A DNA stretch of 64,000 nucleotides from Rhodobacteraceae bacterium LMO-JJ12 (GCA_021555075.1 JAKGBX010000001.1:2418001-2482000), one strand, 5' to 3'. Counted from the stretch's first letter, positions 34,451 through 44,628 are shown. Numbers and translations are program-made. Notes: a model not told the origin generated them from the letters alone.

Positions 34451-35689
34451 ATGATGAACCCGATCGCCAAATTGTTTTCCAACATGGCCCTCATCGTGGC
34501 CACCACGGTAATCCTGACGGGCACAGCACCACAACCGGCACTGGCCCAGAATCTGTTTGCACCGGTCATCAAGGTCAATGACAAGGTGATCACCCGCTAT
34601 GAGCTTGAGCAGCGCACGCGCATGCTGCAACTCTTCCGCCAGCCGGGCGACCCGCGGGAAGCCGCCCATGATCAACTGATCGAAGAACGTCTCAAGTTGG
34701 ACGCAGCAGAATCGCTGGGTCTTGAGGTTACCGAAGATGAAATCGCCGCCGGCATGGAAGAATTCGCCGGCCGCGCCAATCTCAATACCGAACAATTCCT
34801 CCAGGCGCTCGCCGGTGCCGGCGTGTCGGAACAGACCTATCGCGATTTCATCGTCGCCGGGGTGGCATGGCGCACATTGGTGCGTGCGAAATTCGGCCCC
34901 CGCGTGCAAGTCGGCGAGGCTGACGTGGAACGCGCCTTGGCATCAAGCGCCACATCGAACGTGCGGGTGCTGATTTCCGAGATCTATATCGCCGCCCAGC
35001 CTGGCCGTGAAGCACAGGCCGAGGCGCGCGCGCGTGAAATCTCCCAGATCACCTCGATCACCGGTTTCGCCCAGGCTGCGCGCAAATATTCCGCCGCAGG
35101 AAGCCGTGGACGTGGCGGCAAGATCAACTGGATGCCGATCAACCAACTGCCCCCGGCGGTGCGCGGTCAGATCCTCGGGCTCGCGCCGGGTCAGGTCACC
35201 CAGCCGCTTCCGATTCCCGGTGCCATCGCATTGTTTCAACTGCGCGCCATCGAGGAAGGCAAAGCCACCGAGCCGGAATACGCCGCAATCGAATATGCCG
35301 CCTATTACATTCCTGGCGGGCGTAGCGACAAATCAATGGCAGCGGCCCGCAAGATCCGCAGCAAGATCGACACCTGCGACGACCTCTATGGCATCGCCAA
35401 GGGCCAACCCGAATCGGTGCTCGAGCGCGGATCGAAGAAGCCTGCGGAAATCCCGCATGATATCGCCATGGAACTGGCCAAGCTCGACAAACACGAGGTC
35501 TCGACCAATCTCACCCGTGCGAACGGCCAAACACTTGTTTTTCTGATGCTCTGCGGTCGGGTACCCTTGCTTGGTGAGGACATCTCGCGCGACAACGTCG
35601 CGGTCGGCATTCAGAATCGGCGGCTCGAAAGCTATGCCAAGGGCTATCTGGCCCAGCTACGCTCCGAGGCGCGCATCATCGAAAAATGA
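34451..35689 (+). CDS. surA: Peptidyl-prolyl isomerase/chaperone SurA
   Basis: 412 aa. A signal segment (about residues 1-33, ALIVATTVILTGTAPQPALA) precedes a SurA N-domain (VIKVNDKVITRYELEQRTRM) and a parvulin domain at about residues 175-280 (LISEIYIAAQPGREAQAE, INWMPINQLPPAVR, GQVTQPL). A second parvulin-like region follows. It chaperones outer-membrane proteins such as LptD through the periplasm. The 140 bases after lptD carry no gene; earlier in-frame starts lack a signal peptide. Its stop overlaps pdxA. Confidence 0.92.
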   Translation: MMNPIAKLFSNMALIVATTVILTGTAPQPALAQNLFAPVIKVNDKVITRYELEQRTRMLQLFRQPGDPREAAHDQLIEERLKLDAAESLGLEVTEDEIAAGMEEFAGRANLNTEQFLQALAGAGVSEQTYRDFIVAGVAWRTLVRAKFGPRVQVGEADVERALASSATSNVRVLISEIYIAAQPGREAQAEARAREISQITSITGFAQAARKYSAAGSRGRGGKINWMPINQLPPAVRGQILGLAPGQVTQPLPIPGAIALFQLRAIEEGKATEPEYAAIEYAAYYIPGGRSDKSMAAARKIRSKIDTCDDLYGIAKGQPESVLERGSKKPAEIPHDIAMELAKLDKHEVSTNLTRANGQTLVFLMLCGRVPLLGEDISRDNVAVGIQNRRLESYAKGYLAQLRSEARIIEK

Positions 35690-36711
35690 CCCCCCCGGCC
35701 CCCATCGCACTAACCTGCGGCGAACCGGCGGGGATCGGCCCAGAACTGGCATTGAAGGCCTGGCAGGCATCGGAATGCCGGTTTGATTTCTTCTGGATCG
35801 GCGATCCCGCGCACCTGCCGAAAGGTGCGAATTTTATCGAGATCTCCACCCCCGGCGAGGCGCGCAAGGCGATGACAAGAGGCTTACCGGTCCTGCCGCA
35901 TGCCTTTGCCGCCCCCGCCACGCCCGGTCACCCCGACCCGGCCAATGCCCAGGGCGTGATCGACGTCATCACCCGCGCCGTCGCGCTGGTTCAGGCGGGC
36001 GAGGCCAGCGCGCTCTGCACTCTGCCGATCCACAAGAAAGCATTGAAAGACGGCGCCGGTTTCGCCTTTCCCGGCCATACCGAATTCCTTGCTCACTTGG
36101 CTGGAGTCGAGCGGGTGGTGATGATGCTGGCCAGCGAAAACCTGCGCGTCGTGCCCACGACCATCCATGTTGCCCTGCGCGATGTGGCCACGGTCCTTAC
36201 ACCCGATCTCCTGCGCGAAACCATCACGATAACCGCCGCCGGACTTGAAAGCCAATTTGCAATTAAGTCGCCGCGCATCACTGTCGCCGGACTGAATCCG
36301 CACGCAGGCGAAGGCGGTGCGATGGGCGATGAAGAATTGACCTGGATGGCCCCTCTGATCGCCGAGATGCGGGCCGAGGGTTTTGATCTCTCTGGCCCCC
36401 TGTCTGCCGACACGATGTTTCATCCCGCCGCGCGCGCGCGCTATGATGTCGCGATCTGCGCCTATCACGATCAGGCGCTGATTCCGATCAAGACACTTGA
36501 TTTCGACCGCGGCGTAAACGTGACGCTGGGCCTTCCCTTCATCCGCACCTCGCCCGACCATGGCACCGCCTTTGACATTGCCGGGCGCGGCTTGGCCAAT
36601 CCGTCGTCGACTGTCGAGGCGCTCAAACTGGCCAATGTCATGGCCACCAGCAGGCACAGCGCCATGAGTAGTTCTACCAAGCAAAAAAATCAGCGAGTGT
36701 CCCCAACGTGA
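35686..36711 (+). CDS. pdxA: 4-hydroxythreonine-4-phosphate dehydrogenase PdxA
   Basis: 341 aa. Metal and substrate residues appear in [18 protein letters not shown] and [16 protein letters not shown]; the N-terminus is [12 protein letters not shown] and [10 protein letters not shown] is internal. It oxidises 4-phosphohydroxy-threonine in pyridoxal phosphate synthesis. ATGA overlap with surA and GTGA overlap with rsmA. Grouping with surA and rsmA is conserved in proteobacteria. Confidence 0.95.
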   Translation: MTPPAPIALTCGEPAGIGPELALKAWQASECRFDFFWIGDPAHLPKGANFIEISTPGEARKAMTRGLPVLPHAFAAPATPGHPDPANAQGVIDVITRAVALVQAGEASALCTLPIHKKALKDGAGFAFPGHTEFLAHLAGVERVVMMLASENLRVVPTTIHVALRDVATVLTPDLLRETITITAAGLESQFAIKSPRITVAGLNPHAGEGGAMGDEELTWMAPLIAEMRAEGFDLSGPLSADTMFHPAARARYDVAICAYHDQALIPIKTLDFDRGVNVTLGLPFIRTSPDHGTAFDIAGRGLANPSSTVEALKLANVMATSRHSAMSSSTKQKNQRVSPT

Positions 36712-37550
36712 GCGGAATCGACAGCTTGCCCCCCCTGCGCGATGTGATTGCGACACATGACCTGCAGGCGCGCAAATCGCTGGGCCAGAATTTTCTGCTC
36801 GATTTGAACCTGACCGCCAAAATTGCCCGCGCTGCGGGGGATCTCACTCAGTCGGACGTGCTTGAAATCGGCCCCGGCCCCGGCGGGCTCACCCGCGGGC
36901 TTCTGGCCGAGGGCGCGCGCAAGGTGCTGGCCATCGAAAAAGATCCGCGTTGCCTGCCGGCCCTTGCCGAAATCGCCGCCGCCTATCCCGGTCGCTTGCA
37001 GGTGATCGAGGGGGACGCGCTCAAGATCAATCCGCTCGAACATCTGAGTCCGCCGATACATATTGCCGCCAACCTGCCCTACAATGTGGGCACAGAACTG
37101 CTCGTCAGGTGGCTGACCCCGCCCACATGGCCGCCCTTCTGGGACAGCCTGACGCTGATGTTTCAGCGCGAAGTGGCCGAGCGGATTGTGGCGCGCCCCG
37201 GCTCCAAGGCATACGGGCGCCTGGCACTTCTGGCGCAATGGCGCGCAGATGCCCAGATCGTGCTGTCGCTGCCGCCTCAGGCCTTCACTCCGCCGCCCAA
37301 GGTGTCCTCGGCCGTGGTACACCTCAAGGCACTGCCCGAGCCGCGCTTTCCTGCCGATCCTGCAATTCTGGAAAAACTTGTGGCAATGGCGTTCAACCAA
37401 CGGCGCAAGATGCTACGCTCGGCGCTCAAAGGCTTCGGCCCTGAAATCGAAGATCATCTCGTGGCCGCCGGAATCGCCCCGACGGCGCGCGCCGAAACGA
37501 TCGGCCTGGAAGATTTCTGCGCCCTGGCCAGATCACTCGCCGACGGCTGA
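36708..37550 (+). CDS. rsmA: 16S rRNA dimethyladenosine transferase RsmA (KsgA)
   Basis: 280 aa SAM methyltransferase: [26 protein letters not shown], an acidic SAM-binding strand at AIEKD and the [11 protein letters not shown] motif (N-L-P-Y). It dimethylates A1518 and A1519 in 16S rRNA during 30S assembly. GTG start overlapping pdxA. It ends two bases before the DUF4167 stop on the opposite strand, so the two transcripts converge. Confidence 0.95.
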   Translation: MSGIDSLPPLRDVIATHDLQARKSLGQNFLLDLNLTAKIARAAGDLTQSDVLEIGPGPGGLTRGLLAEGARKVLAIEKDPRCLPALAEIAAAYPGRLQVIEGDALKINPLEHLSPPIHIAANLPYNVGTELLVRWLTPPTWPPFWDSLTLMFQREVAERIVARPGSKAYGRLALLAQWRADAQIVLSLPPQAFTPPPKVSSAVVHLKALPEPRFPADPAILEKLVAMAFNQRRKMLRSALKGFGPEIEDHLVAAGIAPTARAETIGLEDFCALARSLADG

Positions 37551-37552
37551 CC

Positions 37553-38173
37553 TCATTCGGCCGCGTCGGCGCTTTCGCTATCCGTTTCAACTTTGCGGGG
37601 TTTGCGGGGTTTGCGCGGGGCGCGCGGCTTGGGCTTCTTGACCACCTCTGCCTCGCCCGCACTCTCTGGCGTCTCTACCAGACCGCTGCTCTCGTCCGCA
37701 TTCGAGCTGTCGATCACATCGGGTTGCGGCGCATTCGCAGGGTCATTGCTTGCAGCGCTTGCAGCCTGCTTACCGCCTGCGCCCTGTCCGCTATCATTGC
37801 TTGCACTGCGCCCGCCATTCGATTCACGCTCCTGGCGTTCTGCACGCTCGCGCTCGCGATCACGATCGGCCTGACGATCACGGTTCTGCTGTTCCTGCTG
37901 CTCGCGGCGGGCGTCCTGCTCGCGCTGCGCCTCGCCCAACATGCGCATATAATGCTCGGCATGCTGCTGAAAATTCTCCAGCGCAACCCGGTCACCGGAA
38001 AGCTGCGCATCGCGCGCCAACTGGTTATACTTTTCGATGATTTGCTGTGGCGTGCCGCGCACCTTGCCTTCGGGGCCGGAGCTGTCGAAGACACGATTGA
38101 CGATATTGCCGTTACTGCCGACAGAGCGGTTGCGGTTTTTGTTTGACCGCGAGCGGTTTTTCGTTGGTCTCAT
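37553..38173 (-). CDS. DUF4167 domain-containing protein
   Basis: 206 aa. An N-terminal basic stretch (RSRSNKNRNRS) leads to the DUF4167 core RVFDSSGPEGKVRGTPQQI with YNQLARDAQLSGDRVALENF and an HAEHYMRML helix. The rest is low complexity: a Glu/Arg/Gln-rich segment (about residues 80-120), an Ala/Ser-rich part and a KPRAPRKPRKPRK basic tail. Common in Alphaproteobacteria; function unknown. The charge pattern suggests nucleic-acid contact. Convergent with rsmA. Confidence 0.85.
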   Translation of the reverse strand: MRPTKNRSRSNKNRNRSVGSNGNIVNRVFDSSGPEGKVRGTPQQIIEKYNQLARDAQLSGDRVALENFQQHAEHYMRMLGEAQREQDARREQQEQQNRDRQADRDRERERAERQERESNGGRSASNDSGQGAGGKQAASAASNDPANAPQPDVIDSSNADESSGLVETPESAGEAEVVKKPKPRAPRKPRKPRKVETDSESADAAE

Positions 38174-38404
38174 GATGTCCTTGGTTCAGCTTGTTGAACG
38201 GGCCTTGGCTTAACCCGACCGTTGCGCTTTGCGCCTTTATTGGCCGGGCTGCACATTGTCTGGCATGGTATCAGCGGGATCACCTGTAAGAGGCATCCAC
38301 CTGCGTGATGTCACTGAGTAAACATGACAGAACGATATTAACAAGAGCTAACTGGCCTCTGACACATCAGATTCACCAGAAATGTTGCGATTCCGTGGCA
38401 ATTA

Positions 38405-39250
38405 TCAGCTCCGACGCGGCAATTTGCCCATCACGACCCTGTCCCGCCCATCCAGATCGGGCAGGATCGAAACCGCCTCAAGCCCGGCCTCGTCAAACAT
38501 CCCGGACACGATCTGCCCCTGCGTCGGCCCGATTTCAACCATCAACCGCCCGCCGGGAACCAAATGCGTATTAGCCCCGCTGGTAATCGCACGGTAAGCC
38601 GCAAGTCCGTCGCCCTCATCGGTCAACGCCATGCGCGGCTCATGGCCGAGTTCGGGGGAAAGCCCTGCCATTTCATCTGCGGCAATATAGGGCGGGTTTG
38701 AAACGATAAGATCGAAACTGCCCTGAAGCGCTGAAAACCAGTCGGATCTCACAAAGCTGCACCGCTCGCTGACTCCGATTCGTTCAGCGTTGGCCGCCGC
38801 CAGTTCAAGTGCCTCCTGCGACAGGTCGCTCCCGATGCCCGTCGCATCCTGTCGCGCGGCCAGCAGCGAGATTAGAATAGCCCCCGATCCGGTTCCCAAA
38901 TCCAGGATTCGAGCGTATGGATCGCCCAATGCTGCGCGAACCAAAACCTCTGTTTCCGGTCTTGGATCAAGTACTTGCGGACCAATTCTAAATCTATGAT
39001 CGAAGAAATCCCGATAGCCCAGAATATGCGAAATTGGCTTGCGCTCCAATCGCGCGCGCAAAACGGCATCAAGCGCCTCCCAATGCCCTTGATCGACAGG
39101 GTCGTTCATAGAAATCGCAACTCTGTCATGCGCGATGCCCGCAGCAAATGCCGCAAGCAACGACGCCTCGCGCGGCGCATTGTCGATTCCGGCCTCACTC
39201 AACTTTTGCGTTGCGCTCACCACCATGTCGCGCAGCAGCCTCCCGCTCAC
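38405..39250 (-). CDS. prmC: Release factor glutamine methyltransferase PrmC
   Basis: 281 aa. SAM loop [17 protein letters not shown] and the glutamine-binding NPPY motif ([12 protein letters not shown]). It methylates the GGQ glutamine of release factors, here produced by prfA immediately upstream with a four-base overlap. The gene ends at 38405; the 230 bases to DUF4167 hold no gene. Confidence 0.94.
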   Translation of the reverse strand: MSGRLLRDMVVSATQKLSEAGIDNAPREASLLAAFAAGIAHDRVAISMNDPVDQGHWEALDAVLRARLERKPISHILGYRDFFDHRFRIGPQVLDPRPETEVLVRAALGDPYARILDLGTGSGAILISLLAARQDATGIGSDLSQEALELAAANAERIGVSERCSFVRSDWFSALQGSFDLIVSNPPYIAADEMAGLSPELGHEPRMALTDEGDGLAAYRAITSGANTHLVPGGRLMVEIGPTQGQIVSGMFDEAGLEAVSILPDLDGRDRVVMGKLPRRS

Positions 39251-40296
39251 CCTTCCATCTCCGCCAGCAATGCGGCCTGATGATCTGCGGTCAGAGCGTC
39301 GATGATCTCATCCAGATCGCCGCCCATCACCGCATCAAGTTTGTAGAGCGTCAGGTTGATGCGATGGTCAGTCATCCTCCCCTGAGGGAAATTATAAGTG
39401 CGGATGCGCTCGGATCGGTCGCCCGAGCCAACCTGACGCTTGCGATCGGCGGCACGTGCATCATCTGCGCGCTGACGTTCCAGGTCGTAAAGCCGGGTCT
39501 TGAGCACCTGCATCGCATTGGCGCGGTTCTGATGTTGGGATTTCTCCGAACTGGTCACGACGATTCCGCTGGGAATATGCGTGATCCGCACCGCCGAATC
39601 GGTCGTGTTGACATGCTGCCCCCCCGCCCCCGACGCGCGCATTGTGTCTATACGGATGTCATTGGCATCAATGGCAATATCCACATCCTCGGCCTCGGGC
39701 AGAACCGCGACGGTCGCCGCGCTTGTATGAATCCGCCCGCCCGATTCCGTTTCCGGCACCCGTTGCACGCGGTGCACCCCGCTCTCGTATTTCAGCCGCG
39801 CAAAGACGTTCTGGCCGGAAATCCGTGCCACGACTTCCTTGATTCCCCCCAACTCGGTCAGCGCCTGCTCCATGATCTCAAATCGCCACCCCTTGGCCTC
39901 GGCATACCGTTGATACATCCGCAGCAAATCCCCCGCGAACAACGCCGCCTCGTCGCCCCCTGTTCCGGGACGAATCTCGATAAGCGCCGGGCGCACATCC
40001 GCCTCATCCTTGGGCAAAAGCGCCAGTTGCAACGCCGCCTCCACCTCGGGCAATCGCGCTTTCAGATCGGGCAGCTCCTCTTGCGCCAGTTCCTTCATCT
40101 CCGGGTCGTTCAGCATCGCCTCGGCCTCGCTCAACTCGCCCAGCAATTGGCGATAGGTCGCAATCTGCTCCACAACCGGTCGCAGATCGGAATATTCCTT
40201 GGCCAGCAGGGCAATATCGCTGCCCCCCTCGGCCATCTTCGCCTCAAGAAACTGAAATCGCCCGGTGATCTGTTCGAGTTTGTCGATTGGAACCAT
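39247..40296 (-). CDS. prfA: Peptide chain release factor 1
   Basis: 349 aa from start 40296 ([14 protein letters not shown]). The GGQ motif is in [16 protein letters not shown]. The tripeptide region that reads UAG/UAA is [10 protein letters not shown], with PET where many RF1 have PAT or PVT. It terminates translation at UAA and UAG. An upstream extension of the frame to 40389 lacks conservation. Coupled to prmC. Confidence 0.95.
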   Translation of the reverse strand: MVPIDKLEQITGRFQFLEAKMAEGGSDIALLAKEYSDLRPVVEQIATYRQLLGELSEAEAMLNDPEMKELAQEELPDLKARLPEVEAALQLALLPKDEADVRPALIEIRPGTGGDEAALFAGDLLRMYQRYAEAKGWRFEIMEQALTELGGIKEVVARISGQNVFARLKYESGVHRVQRVPETESGGRIHTSAATVAVLPEAEDVDIAIDANDIRIDTMRASGAGGQHVNTTDSAVRITHIPSGIVVTSSEKSQHQNRANAMQVLKTRLYDLERQRADDARAADRKRQVGSGDRSERIRTYNFPQGRMTDHRINLTLYKLDAVMGGDLDEIIDALTADHQAALLAEMEG

Positions 40297-40408
40297 GCAC
40301 CCGTCTCTCCCCGATTGGCCGCTCCGGGTCAAGAGCGGCATGCGCCGTCTGGCCTGCGCGCTGCTACGCCCGGTTCTACGATCCTGCAAATCATGCTATA
40401 ATCGGCGC

Positions 40409-40708
40409 ATGAAACAGCTCACATCCCTCCTGGCACTGGGGTTGATGGCCGCGCCCGTCCATGCCGATTACAACATGAACGGCAAGATCATTGATTGCTA
40501 TTGCACCAACACGACTGGCGGGCGTGTCGACATCGGGGAAACGATCTGCCTGCACGTCGATGGCAAAATGTTCATGGCGCAATGCCAGATGTCGCTCAAC
40601 GTGCCGATGTGGCGCAAGATTTCCGATGGCTGCCTGAGCTCAGATCTGCGCCAGCCACGCCTCAATCCGCGCCCGGTTAACGCCGAAATCGCTACGCCCA
40701 AATCGTAG
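40409..40708 (+). CDS. Small secreted cysteine-containing protein, unknown function
   Basis: 99 aa. Signal peptide MKQLTSLLALGLMAAPVHAD is followed by a mature domain of about 80 residues with cysteines in DCYCTN, TICLHV, AQCQM and DGCLS. It looks like a conserved short periplasmic protein of the Rhodobacterales; I do not recognise a family. Its 3' end overlaps the end of the DUF1499 gene on the other strand by 69 bases. It could form disulfides and bind metal or lipid, but nothing in the sequence shows this. Confidence 0.7.
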   Translation: MKQLTSLLALGLMAAPVHADYNMNGKIIDCYCTNTTGGRVDIGETICLHVDGKMFMAQCQMSLNVPMWRKISDGCLSSDLRQPRLNPRPVNAEIATPKS

Positions 40709-41047
40709 TCGCGCGTTGACTTCCAGCCGCCCTTCCACCTGCCGCACCGTGGTGTAATCAGGAAACCCCAAAACCGCGCTGCGCGTCACATAGGTAATCA
40801 TCCCCTCATCGACACTCCCGGCCAAGATTCGCGTGCGTGGCCAAGCCCGCGCGACCTTGTCGAGCCGCGCCAGCCCGTCGGCCCCGGTCTCGACCCGGCG
40901 CAACACGCCGCCTTCTAGATCCCGATCCGCCGCAATATCGCGCACAACATGCCAGCGCGCCGGATCGCTCGGCGCCAGCCGCACATAAGCCGCGCCAAGC
41001 CCCAGAACGACCAACAAAAACCACAGGAACATCATCTTCCAACCCAT
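40640..41047 (-). CDS. DUF1499 family protein
   Basis: 135 aa. One N-terminal membrane segment (MFLWFLLVVLGLGAAYV) is followed by the DUF1499 domain with TYVTRSAVLGFPDYTTV and ending RSDFGVNRARIEAWLAQI. The domain is common but functionally uncharacterised; it is likely periplasmic or membrane-anchored. The dispersed repeat at 41050 lies directly before its start and may form part of its leader. Converges and overlaps with the small secreted protein. Confidence 0.82.
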   Translation of the reverse strand: MGWKMMFLWFLLVVLGLGAAYVRLAPSDPARWHVVRDIAADRDLEGGVLRRVETGADGLARLDKVARAWPRTRILAGSVDEGMITYVTRSAVLGFPDYTTVRQVEGRLEVNARLRFGRSDFGVNRARIEAWLAQI

Positions 41048-41049
41048 TC

Positions 41050-41074
41050 TTCATCTTGCCCAAAATATCCAAAG
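41050..41074 (+). repeat. Dispersed intergenic repeat, copy 2 (short form)
   Basis: It reads TTCATCTTGCC then CAAAATATCC, with no GC hairpin. It sits between agmatinase and the DUF1499 start, just before the latter. Confidence 0.75.
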
Positions 41075-41108
41075 TCCAACAGAGCGGCAAAACTGCTCGC
41101 CTGTCGAC

Positions 41109-42068
41109 TCAGCGCCGGTTCCACGCCCAAAGGCACAATATCTCCATCGCCACATGCGCCCCGGCCACAGCCGTCACCCCCGACGGATCAAACGGCGGCG
41201 AAACCTCCACCACATCACCCCCCACAAGGTTGATTCCCGCCAGCCCCCGCATCAAAACAGCGGCCTGCGCAGTGCTCAACCCGCCCCAGACCGGCGTGCC
41301 GGTGCCGGGCGCAAAAGCCGGATCCAGACCATCAATATCGAAACTGAGGTAAACCGGCCGCTTGCCGACGATCTCGCGCGCCTTCGCCGCCGCCGCCGCC
41401 GCACCCTGTTCATGCACCTCTCGCGCGTCGATGATATGCACACCCAGAGGATCGTCATTCTGCGTGCGAATGCCGATCTGCACCGATGTCGCCGGGTCCA
41501 CCAGCCCCGATTTCACAGCCTTGTAGAACATCGTGCCATGATCGACCCGGCTCATGTCATCATCAACCCAGGTATCGGTATGAGCATCCACCTGGATCAA
41601 CGAAATCGGCCCGAACTTCTCAGCGTAAGCCTTTAGAATCGGGAACGAAATATAATGATCTCCGCCCAGCGCGATACTCGCGGCCCCGGCCTCCAGAATA
41701 CCGCGGATATGTGCCGTCAGCGTGTCGGGGAAGGCCGGGATATTGGCATAATCAAACGCCATGTCGCCATAATCGACCACATTGCAGGTCTCCAGCGGGT
41801 TGAATCCCCAGCCATAGGGCGCATCCGGGCTTTGCAGCGCGCTGGCCTCGCGGATCGCGCGCGGGCCCAACCTTGTGCCGGGCCGGTTGGTCACCGCCTG
41901 ATCAAACGGAATCCCCGTTACCGCCACATCAACACCGGTCAAATCCTTGGAATAGCGCCGCCGCAGGAACGAACACGCACCGCCAAAGGTGTTCTCAAAA
42001 CTCACCCCCTTGTCGGATTTACGGGTAAACGCCTCATCCACGTAGTTTTTCGAATCTTCCAGCGCCAT
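41109..42068 (-). CDS. speB: Agmatinase/ureohydrolase family enzyme
   Basis: 319 aa. Mn2+ ligands are seen in GGDHYISFP, DAHTDTWVDD and SFDIDGLDPAFAPGTG. It hydrolyses agmatine to putrescine and urea, or a related guanidino compound (family-level inference). GGAGAGG ribosome site precedes the ATG. It lies beside two M20 amidohydrolases on the same strand, though 124 bases apart; the polyamine operon at 22821 could use its product. Confidence 0.87.
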   Translation of the reverse strand: MALEDSKNYVDEAFTRKSDKGVSFENTFGGACSFLRRRYSKDLTGVDVAVTGIPFDQAVTNRPGTRLGPRAIREASALQSPDAPYGWGFNPLETCNVVDYGDMAFDYANIPAFPDTLTAHIRGILEAGAASIALGGDHYISFPILKAYAEKFGPISLIQVDAHTDTWVDDDMSRVDHGTMFYKAVKSGLVDPATSVQIGIRTQNDDPLGVHIIDAREVHEQGAAAAAAKAREIVGKRPVYLSFDIDGLDPAFAPGTGTPVWGGLSTAQAAVLMRGLAGINLVGGDVVEVSPPFDPSGVTAVAGAHVAMEILCLWAWNRR

Positions 42069-42192
42069 CAGGCCTCTCCGTCAATCTATGGGTTGACCCT
42101 GCCGTTTTACGGGCGAGGTAGGTGGTGAAAGCGTTTCTCCTTAACCCCAAGACAAGGTTAACTGGAAACGCCGCGCAAAAAGGCAAGGGTCG

Positions 42193-43356
42193 TCACACTG
42201 GCGCTGCCTTTTCCACCAATCGCGCCAGAAAAGACGCCCCCACCGGCGCGATCTCGTCGTTGAAATCGTATTTCGGGTGATGCACCATCGCGCCGTCCTC
42301 GCCATTGCCGACAAAGGCATAGGCCCCGGGGCGCGCTTCCAGCATATAGGAAAAATCCTCGGCCGCCATCAACGGCTTGGCATCACCGTCCACCATCGCG
42401 TCTCCGGCCACATCGCGCGCGACCTCGGTCGCAAACGCGGTCTTGGCAGCGTCATTCACCGTCGGCGGATACCCGCGATCATAGTTCAGCACCGCCTCCA
42501 CGCCAAAGCTCGCCGCCTGACCGGCCACGATCTCGCCCAGGCGCCTTTCCACCATGTCGCGCACATCGCCGTCAAAGCACCGCACCGTGCCGCACAGAAA
42601 GGCGGTGTCGGGGATGATGTTGCTGGCCGTGCCGGTGTTGATCTGCGTCACCGACACCACCAGCCGCTTCTGGGCGTCGTTGTTGCGGCTCACGATGGTC
42701 TGGATCGCCTGCGCCATTGCCACAGCCGCCACCACCGGATCGACGGATTCATGTGGCACCGCACCGTGACCGCCCTGCCCCTGGATGTTGATCTCGAACG
42801 TATCCGCCGCCGCCATCACCGGCCCAGGTCGCATCGCGATCTGCCCGGTGGGCAGCCCCGGCCCGTTATGGATCGCATAGACCTCGTCAATGGCATATTT
42901 CTCCATCACGCCTTCTTGCACCATCGCTTCGCCGCCGCCGCCTCCCTCTTCATCGGGTTGAAACAGCAGCACCGCACGTCCGGCAAAATTGCGCGTCTCG
43001 GCCAGATACTTGGCCGCGCCCAGTAGCATCGCGGTATGCCCGTCATGGCCACAGGCATGCATCTTGCCGGGGGTCTTGCTGGCATAGTCAAGGCCGGTGA
43101 TCTCGGTCATCGGCAGCGCGTCCATGTCAGCCCTGAGCCCGATGTTGGGCCCTTCGCCTTTCCCCTCAATCACGGCGACAACGCCGCTTTCCGCCCAGCC
43201 GGTGCTGATCTCGGTAATGCCAAACTCGCGCAGACGCTCCACCACGAAGGCCGCCGTCTGATGACAATCCCGCGCCAGTTCGGGGTGCATGTGGATATGG
43301 CGCCGCCACGCCTTCATTTCATCGGCATAGCCCGCAATCCGGTTGATCACAGCCAT
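42193..43356 (-). CDS. M20-family amidohydrolase (tandem copy 1)
   Basis: 387 aa. [12 protein letters not shown] metal motif, QPDEEGGGGGEAM (most relatives have QPAEE), GQGGHGAVPHESVDP in the lid domain, and a C-terminal AAEDFSYML. It hydrolyses N-acyl amino acids, hippurate or similar amides. AAGGAG site precedes the ATG. Highly similar to the next gene; both are 387 aa and start with the same pattern, so they arose by tandem duplication. Confidence 0.87.
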   Translation of the reverse strand: MAVINRIAGYADEMKAWRRHIHMHPELARDCHQTAAFVVERLREFGITEISTGWAESGVVAVIEGKGEGPNIGLRADMDALPMTEITGLDYASKTPGKMHACGHDGHTAMLLGAAKYLAETRNFAGRAVLLFQPDEEGGGGGEAMVQEGVMEKYAIDEVYAIHNGPGLPTGQIAMRPGPVMAAADTFEINIQGQGGHGAVPHESVDPVVAAVAMAQAIQTIVSRNNDAQKRLVVSVTQINTGTASNIIPDTAFLCGTVRCFDGDVRDMVERRLGEIVAGQAASFGVEAVLNYDRGYPPTVNDAAKTAFATEVARDVAGDAMVDGDAKPLMAAEDFSYMLEARPGAYAFVGNGEDGAMVHHPKYDFNDEIAPVGASFLARLVEKAAPV

Positions 43357-43464
43357 TTCTCGCGCTCCTTGATCTCCGTTCCCGGTTCACTCAATCCCAA
43401 AGCCGCACCATGTGCAACGCCCTTGCCCGCCTCCGACCCCACGAAGGGCCGGGTTTCAGTCCCT

Positions 43465-44628
43465 CTACCCAATCGCATGATGCCGCTCGATCAGCCGGGC
43501 AAAGAAACTTGCCCCGATCGGCGCCGCGGCATCATTGAAATCAAACTTCGGATGATGCACCGATGGCCCCACACCCTGCCCAAGAAACAAGAACGCTCCC
43601 GGTCGCGCCTCCAGCATGAAAGAAAAATCCTCGGCCCCCATTTCCGGTGGCAAAGCCGTCAGCACATTGTCATCCCCCATCACCTCGCGCGCAATCACGG
43701 CCGCCTTCTCCGTCTGTTCGGCGTGGTTCACGGTCGCGGGGTAATTACGCTGATAATCGAGCCGCCCCTCCACACCGTATACCTCAGCCTGCGCGCGCAC
43801 GATCTCGCCGATGCGCCGCTCGGCCATATCCCGTATTACGGGCGAAAAGCTGCGCACCGTTCCCGCAAGATAGGCCTTCTCGGGAATGATGTTCATCGCC
43901 GATCCGCCATGGATCTGCGTCACCGACACCACCAGCGCCTCCAGTGGCGGGCGATTGCGGCTGACAATGGTCTGCAACGCTTGCAGAACTGCCGCCGCCG
44001 CAGGAAGCGGATCAACGCAGCTGTCGGGATAGGCCGCATGGCCGCCCGTACCGGTCAGATGTATCTCGAAATCATCCACCGCCGCCATGATCGGCCCCGG
44101 CCGCGTGCGAAATTCGCCCAACCCGGCAAAGGAATCGGTATGCAGCGCATAGACCTCGCCGACACCGAAACGATCCATGATGCCTTCTTCCACCATGATC
44201 CGCCCGCCGCCGATGGTCTCTTCTGCGGGTTGGAAGATCAGCAAGGCGCTCCCGGTAAAATTACGCGTCTCCGCCAGATATTTCGCCGCCCCCAAAAGCA
44301 TCGTCGTATGCCCGTCATGGCCACAGGCATGCATCCTTCCCGGCACAGTGCTGGCCCAATCTACCCCGGTGTCTTCCTGCATCGGCAGCGCGTCCATATC
44401 CGCGCGCAACCCGGTGACAGGCCCGTCGCCCCTGCCCTTGATCACGGCCAAGACACCACTCTCGGCGATGCCCTCATGAATCTCGTCAACGCCGAATTCG
44501 CGCAATCGCTCAACCACGAAAGCCGCCGTCTGATGGCACTCCAGCCCCAGTTCGGGGTTCATATGCAAATGCCGCCGCCACGCTGTCATCTCGTCGGCAA
44601 ACCCGGCAATTCGATTGATCACTGCCAC
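43465..44628 (-). CDS. M20-family amidohydrolase (tandem copy 2)
   Basis: 387 aa from GTG 44628, giving VAVINRIAGFADEM, which aligns with MAVINRIAGYADEM of copy 1. It has AGGAG eight bases upstream. [37 protein letters not shown] and GAEDFSFML are all present. Upstream frame to 44658 is not conserved. Separated from copy 1 by 108 bases. Substrate unknown; the paired copies may have split substrate range. Confidence 0.87.
   Translation of the reverse strand: MAVINRIAGFADEMTAWRRHLHMNPELGLECHQTAAFVVERLREFGVDEIHEGIAESGVLAVIKGRGDGPVTGLRADMDALPMQEDTGVDWASTVPGRMHACGHDGHTTMLLGAAKYLAETRNFTGSALLIFQPAEETIGGGRIMVEEGIMDRFGVGEVYALHTDSFAGLGEFRTRPGPIMAAVDDFEIHLTGTGGHAAYPDSCVDPLPAAAAVLQALQTIVSRNRPPLEALVVSVTQIHGGSAMNIIPEKAYLAGTVRSFSPVIRDMAERRIGEIVRAQAEVYGVEGRLDYQRNYPATVNHAEQTEKAAVIAREVMGDDNVLTALPPEMGAEDFSFMLEARPGAFLFLGQGVGPSVHHPKFDFNDAAAPIGASFFARLIERHHAIG

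Noticed and set aside
37553-38173. Plus-strand open frames over DUF4167 rich in Arg/Ser
   Set aside because: They are shadows of the low-complexity minus gene.
39148-40401. 417-aa open frame on plus across prmC/prfA
   Set aside because: Antisense shadow of two complete genes; composition is typical of reversed codons.
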